Source: Roseofilum capinflatum BLCC-M114 (lineage in GTDB: Bacteria; Cyanobacteriota; Cyanobacteriia; Cyanobacteriales; Desertifilaceae). Taken from it: a stretch of 48,836 bases of DNA. Of this stretch, positions 1 to 8,532 are shown in pieces. Position 1 is the stretch's first letter; each line of letters starts with the position of its first letter. Location of the stretch: the NCBI RefSeq assembly GCF_030068505.1, contig NZ_JAQOSO010000026.1, positions 1-48,836 on the forward strand, in the 5' to 3' direction. The notes beneath the pieces were generated by a model, which did no database searches, was not told the origin of the DNA, and saw only the letters and a list, made by a program, of their open reading frames with translations. The position numbers were made by a program, and so were the translations under genes.

Positions 1-650
1 CTGTGGTGATGTCCCACACCCGTAGGGTATTGTCCCAACTCCCAGAAATGACCTTGGAGCCATCGGGGGTGATGGCGATAGAGGTGACATCATTCTGATG
101 ACCCTCCAGGACGGCTAAGGACTCTCCTGTGGTGATGTCCCACACCCGTAGGGTATTGTCGTTACTTCCCACCAAAGTACTCCCACTGCCAGAAATGACC
201 TTGGAGCCATCGGGGGTGATGGCAATGGAGTTGACCGTACTCTGATGACCCTCCAGGACGGCTAAGGACTCTCCTGTGGCTATGTCCCACACCCGCAGGG
301 TATTGTCCTCACTGCCAGAAATGACCTTGGAGCCATCGGGGGTGATGGCGATGGAGGTGACATCATTCTGATGACCCTCCAGGACGGCTAAGGACTCTCC
401 TGTGGTGATGTCCCACACCCGTAGGGTATTGTCGTTACTGCCAGAAATGACCTTGGAGCCATCGGGGGTGATGGCGATAGAGGTGACATCATTCTGATGA
501 CCCTCCAGGATGGCTAAGGACTCTCCTGTGGTGATGTCCCACACCCGTAGGGTATTGTCGTTACTTCCCACCAAAGTACTCCCACTGCCAGAAATCACCT
601 TGGAGCCATCGGGGGTGATGGCGAGAGACCTGACCGAAGCCTGATGACCC
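1..650 (-). repeat. Near-identical tandem WD40-coding repeats, 126-bp unit with a 21-bp optional insert
   Basis: The start of the unit (ctgtgg of 'ctgtggtgatgtcccacacc') recurs at 1, 127, 274, 400 and 526. The spacing is 126 bp (42 codons), except 147 bp between 127 and 274. The extra 21 bp add seven residues (GSTLVGS) to a blade and occur in two units, near 166-186 and 565-585. Units differ at only a few positions. The array continues off the left edge. Confidence 0.95.
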
Positions 651-3190
651 TGGAACAGTTGACGTTCGCGACTAACTTGCACGGTTTCCGCTAAACTCGA
701 TTGCACCAAGGGCAAAACTTGCCCCAGTTTCTGCTCACTTCTGGCAGTGGTTGCAATAGCACGAGTCAGGGCTGGTACAGGTCTAACTTCCACCAGCCTC
801 TGTGCGAACAAGGCATCAGCTCGCACTTCTGCCTCCACCCTCCGTCGCTCTGCCTGCCATCCAAACAAACCTGCGGCGGCTGCCAAAACTGTCATCACTC
901 CTCCCACAGCCACTGCCCCTTGTAGCACCCGTCGGCGCTGCTTTTCTCGCTCCTGGATACTCTTCTCTCGCTTCTCGATACTCTCACGAATAAACTCTTG
1001 TTGCTCCTTACTCAGTTCTCCTCTGCGCTCTTGCAACCAATACTCCGCCTGAATCAACCGCTTCCCTTGCAGCCAGTCCCCCAATTTCCGCTCCACTTCT
1101 AACTGCTCTTGCCAACGGCGAAACTCCCAGTCCTCCTTAATCCACTCTTGAAACCGTTCCCATTCTCGAATTAACGCCTCATGGATTAACTCAACCGTTT
1201 TTGTCCCCTCATTGCGATTCGTCACCACCAGGCGATAGTCTCCCTTCGCCAACTCCTGAGCCAGAGACCACTGTTGCTCCCCCAACTCAGAGCTAGTCAC
1301 AATTTTCCGAGTATGGCGATTTTCCACTCCCGGATACACCAGTTGAATAAACAGTTGCCGCATCGTGTCCTGTTCCTCTGGCTTCAGAGCCTGAAACTTC
1401 GCCTCCGCATGTTGGGCAATCGCCCCCTTTACGCCGCCAATCTGCTCATAGGCTTCATGGGTGAGCCATCCCCGCTCATGGGCATCCCACAGTTGCTTGA
1501 GGGCAAACTCCACCAACGGCAAACAACCCGCTTGCTCCACCAACGTTGCCTCCTTCTCCGTCAGTGCATCCTCTAATATCCGTTCAGTCAACCCGTCCTG
1601 GATTTGCACCAACCCCTGAGCCGGTCGTTCAATTATCGCCCGCAACTGCTCCACCCCCATTGGCTTCACCTTCACATCCCCATCCAACACCTCCGCTAAC
1701 CGAGGCTCAGACAGGGCATTTTCCATAAAGTCTGCCCGCATCGTAAACAGCAGCGTTACCCGGCGCTTCCCCTGGTTGAGCGCTGCCACCCCTTCCAGCA
1801 CCCGTTCCAGAAACACACTGCGCTTTTCTGTGGTAAAGACCTCTTCAAACTGGTCAATCACCAACACTATCCGCTTCTGCGGGTGACGCTCCAACACAGA
1901 ACCGAGCCACTTCTCAACCGTTAAGGGGTCATCTTGCAACCGTTGAGCCACAATCGGCGCGTTTAAGTTCTCCTCTTGCAGTTCCGTCTCTGGAGCAGTC
2001 AACCGCAACAACGCCCGCGCCAGTTCATACAACGGATCATTTTTCGGCCGCAACGACTCCATCAACCAACCGGACTGTTTCTCTAACTCAGGCAGCAACC
2101 CCGCAAACACCACGGAAGACTTACCACTCCCCGACGGCCCAATTACCGGTACAATCTCTCGACCCTCAACAGCCTGCACCAACTCCTGAATCAAGGCATC
2201 TCGACCAAAGAATAAATGTTGGTCATCTTTCCCAAACGCCGATAAACCCAGATAGGGACAAGGCAAGGACAGGGGCGGCGCTTGACCCCCCACCCACCGC
2301 AAATCAGGCAACGGTTGCCCCTGTTCCTCCTCGCTCCCCCGTTGATGCAGCAACTCCAGCACAACCACCAACATGGCCTTAATCTCTTGCAATTCCTGAT
2401 GAATGCCGGACTCCACGCGCTCCAAAGCCTGACAAATATCCTCACGGGTAGCCAGTTTCTGAAAGGCTTCCTTAAACTCCTTCTCGATATTGTCCAGTTG
2501 GGCTAAGGTCTTGCCATGCAAATCCAGCAACATGCCCGCAAACGCTTCTCCCCCATTGGCTGCATCGTCTTTGAGGACTTCCCGCAGATTTTTATTAAAG
2601 TTGAGCTGCAACTCCTGGGCTAAAGCGTTGATGACATTGGCATAGTCTGCCAACTCCCCCAACAGCGCCCCCTGCTGGCAACCCTGCTCAAACAGCCAAG
2701 TCGCCAAGTCGCGCCACTCCTCCGCCCGCAAGACTTGATACTGGCTAAACTCCTCCGGACTCTGGGCAAAAATATTAACGAGTTTCTCTTCCCGCACGGA
2801 CTCAAACAGGGTCAGGTTTTGGGCTTGTTCTTCCCACTGGAGCCAATAGGCCTCGGTCTGAGTCGCCAAGTGTTCCAATTGACCTTGAATTTTTGGATAC
2901 TGAGGACTGATTTTCCCCAAAGCCAAGGTTATCGCCAGGGCCGCCGCCTTCGCTAAATCCTGATTACGCAAAACCTCCCGGTTATCGCGTAACTTATCGA
3001 CCAACGCCCCTAAGTTATTCGCCACCATCCCCGCCGTGAAGTTGGAGATTCCAGTCAGCGCTCCCACAGCGATCGCCCCACCAATGGGGTTTGCCAACGC
3101 CAAAGCACCCGCGCCAATAGAGCCTAACCCCAACAGCGCCGTCCCACCCAAGAGTGACTTATTTAACCGGAGAATGTGTTTAATGTCCAT
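1..3190 (-). CDS. nSTAND NTPase with C-terminal WD40 repeats (3' end outside window)
   Basis: I translated this minus-strand frame line by line from the ATG at 3190 to the window edge. It is open for about 1063 codons, so the gene is intact here and is cut only by the window. Order: a hydrophobic, glycine/alanine-rich N-terminus (about 15-60); a helical region; a P-loop GPSGSGKS at 351-358; a Walker B-like LVIDQFEEVF with Asp446; an nSTAND-type helical part with PLVEFALKQLWD and ELIHEALIREW; basic coiled coil; one transmembrane helix (about 758-778); then WD40 blades from about 845, each carrying GHQ..V.SIAITPDGSKVISGS and NTLRVWD. Known members of this class are large STAND ATPases used as signal switches, some in defence or cell death. 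The role here is inferred. The blades are almost identical at DNA level (see repeat entry). No upstream in-frame ATG was found. Confidence 0.93.
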   Translation of the reverse strand, partial: MDIKHILRLNKSLLGGTALLGLGSIGAGALALANPIGGAIAVGALTGISNFTAGMVANNLGALVDKLRDNREVLRNQDLAKAAALAITLALGKISPQYPKIQGQLEHLATQTEAYWLQWEEQAQNLTLFESVREEKLVNIFAQSPEEFSQYQVLRAEEWRDLATWLFEQGCQQGALLGELADYANVINALAQELQLNFNKNLREVLKDDAANGGEAFAGMLLDLHGKTLAQLDNIEKEFKEAFQKLATREDICQALERVESGIHQELQEIKAMLVVVLELLHQRGSEEEQGQPLPDLRWVGGQAPPLSLPCPYLGLSAFGKDDQHLFFGRDALIQELVQAVEGREIVPVIGPSGSGKSSVVFAGLLPELEKQSGWLMESLRPKNDPLYELARALLRLTAPETELQEENLNAPIVAQRLQDDPLTVEKWLGSVLERHPQKRIVLVIDQFEEVFTTEKRSVFLERVLEGVAALNQGKRRVTLLFTMRADFMENALSEPRLAEVLDGDVKVKPMGVEQLRAIIERPAQGLVQIQDGLTERILEDALTEKEATLVEQAGCLPLVEFALKQLWDAHERGWLTHEAYEQIGGVKGAIAQHAEAKFQALKPEEQDTMRQLFIQLVYPGVENRHTRKIVTSSELGEQQWSLAQELAKGDYRLVVTNRNEGTKTVELIHEALIREWERFQEWIKEDWEFRRWQEQLEVERKLGDWLQGKRLIQAEYWLQERRGELSKEQQEFIRESIEKREKSIQEREKQRRRVLQGAVAVGGVMTVLAAAAGLFGWQAERRRVEAEVRADALFAQRLVEVRPVPALTRAIATTARSEQKLGQVLPLVQSSLAETVQVSRERQLFQGHQASVRSLAITPDGSKVISGSGSTLVGSNDNTLRVWDITTGESLAILEGHQNDVTSIAITPDGSKVISGSNDNTLRVWDITTGESLAVLEGHQNDVTSIAITPDGSKVISGSEDNTLRVWDIATGESLAVLEGHQSTVNSIAITPDGSKVISGSGSTLVGSNDNTLRVWDITTGESLAVLEGHQNDVTSIAITPDGSKVISGSWDNTLRVWDITT

Positions 3191-3212
3191 AGCTGCTGCT
3201 GCCCTGTGGCTA

Positions 3213-3245
3213 CCAGAAACCCGGTTTCTCCAAGAAACCGGGTTT
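3213..3245. repeat. Inverted repeat AGAAACCCGGTTTCT / AGAAACCGGGTTTCT
   Basis: Two 15-bp arms that are exact reverse complements are separated by CCA, just upstream of the nSTAND gene start. Each arm is itself nearly palindromic. It looks like a dispersed cyanobacterial palindrome. A role as leader hairpin for the nSTAND mRNA is possible but not shown. Confidence 0.75.
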
Positions 3246-3291
3246 CTAAACCTCGCCAAGGTTTTTCCGATACTGTTGTTCTGATTATAGG

Positions 3292-3501
3292 CTAACTGAA
3301 AGAGAGCTTGCGCTCTGAAGTCATACAATCTTGCAAATAAAGATCGATTAGCTCCTGACAAGAGATTCCTTGCTCTTGAGCCATAGCTTCAAAATATTCA
3401 ATGACCTCAATTCTCAAAGAAAGGGTCACTTGTTTTTTTAACTGCTTGGCAAAAGGATTAGGTCTTCTTTTTAGTTTTGAAAGATCGTATTCTATTTTCA
3501 T
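3292..3501 (-). CDS. BrnA/CopG-type antitoxin, apparently orphan
   Basis: This is a 69-residue basic protein starting MKIEYDLSKLKRRPNPFAKQ. It then has a ribbon-helix-helix-like core (QVTLSLRIEVIEYFEAMAQ, GISCQELIDLYLQDC), which matches the cyanobacterial BrnA/CopG antitoxin pattern. Such proteins normally bind DNA and neutralise a partner RNase (BrnT) encoded just upstream. Upstream of the start I see only a repeat block (3571-3652), then trpB on the other strand. No BrnT-like ORF (about 90 residues, ending R..SARKA) is present. It may be an orphan regulator or a survivor of a broken pair. Confidence 0.7.
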   Translation of the reverse strand: MKIEYDLSKLKRRPNPFAKQLKKQVTLSLRIEVIEYFEAMAQEQGISCQELIDLYLQDCMTSERKLSFS

Positions 3502-3570
3502 TGATTAATAATTGTTCGTTCATTTTCTTCCTTAACGATCCCACTCTTCTCTGAGCGTATGTAGCGATCG

Positions 3571-3652
3571 CCCCTCATCCCCCTACCCCCTTCTCCCGCG
3601 GGAGAAGGGGGAAAAAGTCCCTCTCCCACGGGAGAGGGATATAGGGAGAGGG
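3571..3652. repeat. Dispersed 80-bp palindromic block (copy 1)
   Basis: The block contains a perfect 26-bp palindrome at 3586-3611 (CCCCCTTCTCCCG and its complement) and a near-palindrome CCCTCTCCCACGGGAGAGGG at 3619-3638. In reverse complement it matches 17550-17630 over nearly its whole length. Copy 1 lacks the terminal inverted repeats that surround copy 2. Confidence 0.9.
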
Positions 3653-3671
3653 CATCCCCCCCATCCCCCCA

Positions 3672-3723
3672 TCCCATATTGATGGGACGCTCACAGGTGC
3701 TTAAAATGGGATCGTGTCCCATT
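3672..3723. promoter_or_regulatory. Two TCCCAT/ATGGGA palindromes upstream of trpB
   Basis: TCCCAT-ATTG-ATGGGA lies at 3672-3687 and AATGGGA-TCGTG-TCCCATT at 3705-3723. Both use the same half-site, and they sit 20 to 70 bp before the trpB start. They could be operator sites or leader hairpins. No regulator for them is known to me, so functional status is inference. Confidence 0.3.
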
Positions 3724-3742
3724 CGTATCATCTAGAACCACT

Positions 3743-4975
3743 GTGACTACCACTCCAATCAATCCTCCTCAAACCATCGCCTCCGTACCCGATCGCCTCG
3801 GCCGGTTTGGTCAGTTTGGCGGCAAATATGTCCCCGAAACCCTCATGCCTGCCCTAGCTGAACTAGAGCAAGCCTACGATCATTATCGCCATGACCCCGA
3901 ATTCCAAGCCGAACTGCAAGGCCTGCTCCGGGATTATGTTGGTCGTCCCAGTCCCCTCTACTTCGCCGAACGCCTCACCGCACACTACCGTAAACCCGAT
4001 GGCACAGGCCCCCAAATCTATCTCAAACGAGAAGACCTCAACCATACGGGCGCTCATAAAATTAATAATGCCCTGGCTCAGGTTCTCCTCGCCAAGCGCA
4101 TGGGCAAACAGCGCATTATTGCCGAAACCGGAGCCGGACAACATGGCGTTGCCACTGCCACCGTTTGCGCCCGGTTTGGTCTAAGTTGCGTGATTTATAT
4201 GGGCGTTCAAGACATGGAGCGCCAAAAACTGAATGTGTTTCGGATGCGACTATTGGGGGCTGAAGTCTGTCCCGTGGAAGCGGGAACCGGAACCCTGAAA
4301 GATGCTACATCGGAAGCCATTCGCGACTGGGTGACGAATGTGGAAACCACCCACTATATCTTAGGTTCCGTTGCCGGCCCCCATCCTTACCCGATGATGG
4401 TGCGCGACTTTCACACCATCATTGGTGAAGAAACCCGCTCCCAAGCTTGGGAAAAATGGGGCGGACTCCCGGATATTCTCCTCGCTTGTGTGGGGGGTGG
4501 CTCGAATGCCATGGGACTCTTCTATGAGTTTGTCAAAGAGAGTTCGGTGCGCCTCATTGGTGTGGAAGCTGCCGGAGAAGGGGTGAAGACTGATAAGCAC
4601 GCCGCCACTCTTACCCAAGGCCAGGTGGGTGTTTTACATGGAGCCATGAGCTATCTGTTGCAAGATGATGAGGGTCAGGTGATTGAAGCTCATTCGATTA
4701 GTGCGGGCTTAGATTATCCGGGAGTGGGGCCGGAACATAGCTATTTGAAGCAGACGGAACGGGCTGAATATTACAGTGTGACGGATGAAGAGGCAGTGGC
4801 GGCCTTTGAGCGGCTATCGAAATTAGAGGGGATTATTCCTGCTCTAGAAACATCTCATGCGATCGCCTATTTAGAAACCCTCTGTCCCCAACTCGAAGGC
4901 AGTCCCCGCATCATTATCAACTGTTCCGGGCGCGGTGACAAAGACGTGCAAACCGTAGCTCAATACTTGGGTTAA
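3743..4975 (+). CDS. trpB: Tryptophan synthase beta chain
   Basis: TrpB condenses indole with L-serine to give L-tryptophan in the cytosol, using pyridoxal phosphate, as part of the alpha2-beta2 complex. The 410-residue length is normal. Visible motifs are [19 protein letters not shown] at the start, the PLP lysine in [10 protein letters not shown] (Lys106), the catalytic glutamate in [11 protein letters not shown] (Glu128), the phosphate-binding GGGSNA loop, and [12 protein letters not shown]. The start is GTG at 3743, with no better in-frame ATG before the conserved N-terminus. It stands alone: no trpA or trpC is adjacent, which is usual for the dispersed trp genes of cyanobacteria. Two palindromes precede it. 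Confidence 0.98.
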   Translation: MTTTPINPPQTIASVPDRLGRFGQFGGKYVPETLMPALAELEQAYDHYRHDPEFQAELQGLLRDYVGRPSPLYFAERLTAHYRKPDGTGPQIYLKREDLNHTGAHKINNALAQVLLAKRMGKQRIIAETGAGQHGVATATVCARFGLSCVIYMGVQDMERQKLNVFRMRLLGAEVCPVEAGTGTLKDATSEAIRDWVTNVETTHYILGSVAGPHPYPMMVRDFHTIIGEETRSQAWEKWGGLPDILLACVGGGSNAMGLFYEFVKESSVRLIGVEAAGEGVKTDKHAATLTQGQVGVLHGAMSYLLQDDEGQVIEAHSISAGLDYPGVGPEHSYLKQTERAEYYSVTDEEAVAAFERLSKLEGIIPALETSHAIAYLETLCPQLEGSPRIIINCSGRGDKDVQTVAQYLG

Positions 4976-5129
4976 GTCCCATCTCGCCATCTCCCCATTC
5001 CCTCACTTCCCCACTCCCCCCAATGTAAAGAAATATTACAGTTTTTGGGATTTTGCATAAAAACCGCCTCAAAAAACTGAGAACCCTATAGGAGGGAGTG
5101 AACAACTCAGTCCTGCCGCTATCCTCTCG

Positions 5130-5150
5130 AAGGAGAACTCAGTTCTCCTT
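5130..5150 (+). promoter_or_regulatory. Perfect 10-bp inverted repeat in the leader of the M50 protease gene
   Basis: AAGGAGAACT and its exact complement AGTTCTCCTT are separated by a single C, 33 bp before the ATG at 5183. With so short a centre it fits a protein-binding dyad better than an RNA hairpin. A transcription terminator is unlikely because no T-run follows directly. Confidence 0.4.
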
Positions 5151-5182
5151 CTTTCCTCTATCCATCGCGTCTACCCAAGAAG

Positions 5183-6616
5183 ATGAACTCCGAATCATCC
5201 CCCCCGCTTTCAGAAGCCCATACCCTGATTTGTCCCAATTTGGGCGAATATTGGAAACTCGGTAAAGTCAAGGACTCCGAGCAAGTTATCCTCAAAGCTC
5301 CCGGACAACAGTTCCTATTTTCACCCGCAGAAGGCTATGCTCTGCGCTACTTTACCGGGCAATTTAGTCTAGAGAGTATCCAAAAAGCTTGCCAAGATGA
5401 GTTTGAAGATACCCTTGACCCCAACTTTGCCGGGCAACTGCTGGAAAAATTAATGACGTTGGGGATTTTGACATTTGATGAAGTCGAAGCCCCAGAACCG
5501 CCTGAATCTCCGCCTCCTGGGGGTTCCCAACTCAAACCCTGTCTAGAGTGGATTGAACACCGAGACTATTGGGTACTGCGAAACCCAGAAAACGTCACAT
5601 TTTTGCAAGTGTGCGAGCCAGATAAAATTATTATCGAACAGATTGGCCGGCGATCGCCCCAAGCCATTATCCAAGAATTTTGCATTCCCCCCCACCATCT
5701 CAAAGGCTTGCTGCAAATGCTGGCAGCCACCGGCATGTTAGTGGGAACGGAACCCGCCAAGCCCCGTAGAGGCAAATTTACGCCCCTACAACTGCTCTTT
5801 TTCCGAATTCCCCTTTTTAACCCCGATCGCTTCCTCAACGCCCATATCGACAAAATACGCTGGGTCTTTTCCCAACCCGCCTTTGTTCTCCTCCTCGGCT
5901 TTCTCAGCTTTTCGGCTGCCCTCGGCATCTACAACCGAGATCTAATTGTGTATCAAGGGCAACAACTTCTCCAAACCTATGGCGGTTCACTGATGTTACC
6001 CTTTGTTCTCTGTAGCGCCTTTGTCGTCACCCTGCACGAATTCGGTCACGCCTTCACCCTCAAACATTATCGAGGAATCGTACCCGAAATCGGTCTATTA
6101 TTCATGATGCTCATCCCCGCAGCCTACACCAACACCAGCGATAGTTACTGTTTACCGCGCTGGAAACGGTTATTTGTAGTCGGAGCTGGCATCTTAGTAC
6201 AATTCATTTTAGCGGCGATCGGCTTTTGGCTCTGGCACTTTTCCACCGACGGCATCTGGCTACATCAGACCAGTTTTCTGCTCATGGCTGCCGCCCTATT
6301 TACCCTCGCCCTCAACCTCAACCCCGTGGCCAAATTTGACGGCTATTATCTCGCCGTTGCTGCCACCGGCATTAACAACTTAAGAGGTCGCGCCTTCGGA
6401 CTCTACATTAACTTTTTCACCGGCAAACCCATTCGCGAACCTAAAAAAGATCTGTGGATTTTAGCCCTGTACGCCCCCTTTAGCTTACTCTACATTTGGT
6501 TTGTCTTTGGCTTTCTTTTTTGGAGAATCTTCACCTGGAGTTTTGCCAATATGCCCATCACTGCCTTACTCTTATTGGCCATTTGGGCAGTTTACTATTT
6601 TTGTCCGAGAGACTAA
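5183..6616 (+). CDS. M50-type membrane metalloprotease with two N-terminal PqqD-like segments
   Basis: This 477-residue membrane protein has a zinc motif HEFGH at 285-289 and the second M50 motif NPVAKFDG starting at Asn380, both next to transmembrane helices. Before the membrane part come two similar soluble segments (about 15-100 and 120-190). Each has a 'WKLGKV...VILKAP' or 'YWVLRN...VTFLQV' strand followed by winged-helix-like sequence, resembling PqqD/peptide-binding modules. Family members sit beside HlyD-type adaptors in peptide export and self-protection systems, and the next gene (55 bp away, same strand) is such an adaptor. The substrate is unknown. No ABC transporter or precursor peptide gene is adjacent. 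Confidence 0.82.
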   Translation: MNSESSPPLSEAHTLICPNLGEYWKLGKVKDSEQVILKAPGQQFLFSPAEGYALRYFTGQFSLESIQKACQDEFEDTLDPNFAGQLLEKLMTLGILTFDEVEAPEPPESPPPGGSQLKPCLEWIEHRDYWVLRNPENVTFLQVCEPDKIIIEQIGRRSPQAIIQEFCIPPHHLKGLLQMLAATGMLVGTEPAKPRRGKFTPLQLLFFRIPLFNPDRFLNAHIDKIRWVFSQPAFVLLLGFLSFSAALGIYNRDLIVYQGQQLLQTYGGSLMLPFVLCSAFVVTLHEFGHAFTLKHYRGIVPEIGLLFMMLIPAAYTNTSDSYCLPRWKRLFVVGAGILVQFILAAIGFWLWHFSTDGIWLHQTSFLLMAAALFTLALNLNPVAKFDGYYLAVAATGINNLRGRAFGLYINFFTGKPIREPKKDLWILALYAPFSLLYIWFVFGFLFWRIFTWSFANMPITALLLLAIWAVYYFCPRD

Positions 6617-6671
6617 TTAGTTCATCAACTCTTGCCTCAAACTTCCTGTTATTTTATTCTTTGTATCTACC

Positions 6672-8126
6672 ATGACTAGCACCCCTGAGAAAAAACCCGC
6701 TTCCTTAAAAGCCGTTCCCCCCAATCAAATTAAATCCTCTGCCCAATCTGCACCCAAATCGCCAGAAATGCCCGCCCAAGAATCCATGCCCGTCCCCGAA
6801 AAACCTGGCATCAACTGGGGCAGAATTCTCTTTCTATCGGTTGTTCTGGGTGGTGGTTTTTGGCTCTCCCAACTGGAAGTTCCTATCTCAGTGCGAGGAG
6901 AAGGGAAATTCACCCCTTTAGACGAGAATACCCACTCTGTTTATTTGGAAGAACCTGGAAGAATCATTAATTTCCTGGTTCAACACGCAGATGAAGTCAA
7001 ACCTGGGACAATTTTAGCAGAAGTACAAAATGAAGATTTGAAAGACGAGATTGTAGAAGAACAATTTCAACTGCAAGAGGAACAAGCTAAACTGACCTCT
7101 GCTCGCGAACGAATTTTTATTTTAATGGCCCAAAAAAGTGAAGCAGAGCAACGGGTTAGAACTATAGAGCGTCAAGTTCAAGAAGCCGAGGATGATGTCA
7201 ATCGATTATTGAGCAGCTCCCCCCCTCCAGAAATTCAGAGCATCACCCATGAAATTGCCGCGATGGATCGACAGATTGCGGGATTAGAGAAAGCCATTTA
7301 TCATCGCGATCAACGCATGGAAGGACTTCAAAAACAGATTGATGATGCAGAAGATGCGATCGCAGTCCGGGCTTTATCGAGAAATTATCAAACGGATCTT
7401 GAAGAAAGAATCCAAATGTTGCAAGAAGAGTCGGCAATGAATGACGCGAGAATTTCAGAATTGATCGCACATCAGTTGTCTAAACAGGCAGAAATTGCGT
7501 CAATTGGTCAAAATTTGGAGCGCCAATTGGAGAATATTCAAGATGAGTTGCGAATGGAAGAAGATCGTTTAGCGACAGTCATTCAGGAATTGGAGTCTGC
7601 GGAGCAAGAAAAATTAGCTCAAGAGGATATTGTCCGGATGCATCAACAAGCGATCGCTTCGCTGCAAGAACAACAGGATAAAAATAAAACCCTTGAAGCG
7701 GAGCATGAAGGCGTTGTTTTTGCCGAAAATTTGTCAGAAAATAAGGGTAAATGGTTAGAGCGTCACGATCAGATTATGACAATTGTCAAAATCGATCAAC
7801 TGGAGGCGAGAATTTTCGTCGATCAAGCGGAGCTTGATTTACTTCAACCCCTGATCAAGGCAGGATCGGCAGAAGTAAAGTTAAAACGGATGCAACCGGG
7901 TTATAAACCCCAAACGGTAGAACTGAGCAATATGAAACCAGTGGCGCAACCCGATCCTTCTCAAACCACTAAACAAGCGGTTTTAACGGCAACAGTCACG
8001 AATTTAGAGCAGCAAGAGCTGATCAATAGTGAATTTTATGCAGATATTCCCGTGGGAACCCTGCCCTTGTATGAACGGGTACGCCGCGAGGCGATAAAAG
8101 TGTTAAAATTGCGGCAATATTTCTAA
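6672..8126 (+). CDS. HlyD-family periplasmic adaptor (membrane fusion protein)
   Basis: The 484-residue protein has a short cytoplasmic proline-rich tail, one transmembrane helix (about 48-68), a lipoyl-like half-motif (RIINFLVQHADEVKPGTILAEVQNEDL), a very long coiled coil (about 120-345, rich in E, Q and R), the second half-motif (AEHEGVVFAEN...GKWLERHDQIMTIV) and a C-terminal beta domain. HlyD adaptors bridge an inner-membrane transporter and an outer-membrane channel. The partner here is the M50 protein just upstream, and I infer that the pair is co-transcribed. Genes for the transporter and outer-membrane factor are not in the window. Confidence 0.88.
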   Translation: MTSTPEKKPASLKAVPPNQIKSSAQSAPKSPEMPAQESMPVPEKPGINWGRILFLSVVLGGGFWLSQLEVPISVRGEGKFTPLDENTHSVYLEEPGRIINFLVQHADEVKPGTILAEVQNEDLKDEIVEEQFQLQEEQAKLTSARERIFILMAQKSEAEQRVRTIERQVQEAEDDVNRLLSSSPPPEIQSITHEIAAMDRQIAGLEKAIYHRDQRMEGLQKQIDDAEDAIAVRALSRNYQTDLEERIQMLQEESAMNDARISELIAHQLSKQAEIASIGQNLERQLENIQDELRMEEDRLATVIQELESAEQEKLAQEDIVRMHQQAIASLQEQQDKNKTLEAEHEGVVFAENLSENKGKWLERHDQIMTIVKIDQLEARIFVDQAELDLLQPLIKAGSAEVKLKRMQPGYKPQTVELSNMKPVAQPDPSQTTKQAVLTATVTNLEQQELINSEFYADIPVGTLPLYERVRREAIKVLKLRQYF

Positions 8127-8295
8127 GTATTTTAGGAGTTAGCTGAAATTGTTGCTTTCCGTCTTTCCGTGCGCCCTTCGACTATGCGCCCTGAGCGGAG
8201 TCGAAGGACGCATAGGGCGAGTATATTGGTGTAAATCTCCCGGCGATCGCTTTGACTTTCCCCTAGGAGTTTTGTTATTGTGAAGCTAACAGCAT

Positions 8296-8312
8296 ACAGC
8301 GCTTCGCGCTGT
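8296..8312. repeat. ACAGCGC-TTC-GCGCTGT hairpin
   Basis: A perfect 7-bp stem with a 3-nt loop. It is one of five such hairpins in the window (others at 14290, 26415, 39596 and 40433), all between genes. Confidence 0.85.
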
Positions 8313-8444
8313 CATGAAGTACATGATCAGCCCGCCATCGCTGGAACTGCTGGATTGATGTTGTACCTCATAGCAGAGGAAAGTGCTGTATCCCTCTTCT
8401 ATCACTTTCGGAAAAAAGGGCGTGAAACCCTGATTCCTTCGTGA

Positions 8445-8532
8445 GCGATAAAACTCCGTTTTCGGCTGTCGCCGACATGAAACGCTTCGCGATAAAACTC
8501 CGTTTTCGGCTGTCGCCGACATGAAACGCTTC
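8445..8532. repeat. 44-bp tandem duplication
   Basis: Two head-to-tail copies starting at 8445 and 8489 appear identical. Each contains TTTCGGCTGTCGCCGACATG, a palindromic motif seen again near 26518. A third copy begins (GCGAT) but diverges. Confidence 0.9.

Noticed and set aside
1-650. Regular repeats that might suggest a CRISPR array
   Set aside because: The unit is 126 bp, lies in an open reading frame and codes for WD40 blades; there are no unique spacers.
3498-3731. Open frame upstream of the BrnA-like gene as a possible toxin
   Set aside because: Most of it is the palindromic 80-bp repeat, and it lacks BrnT motifs.
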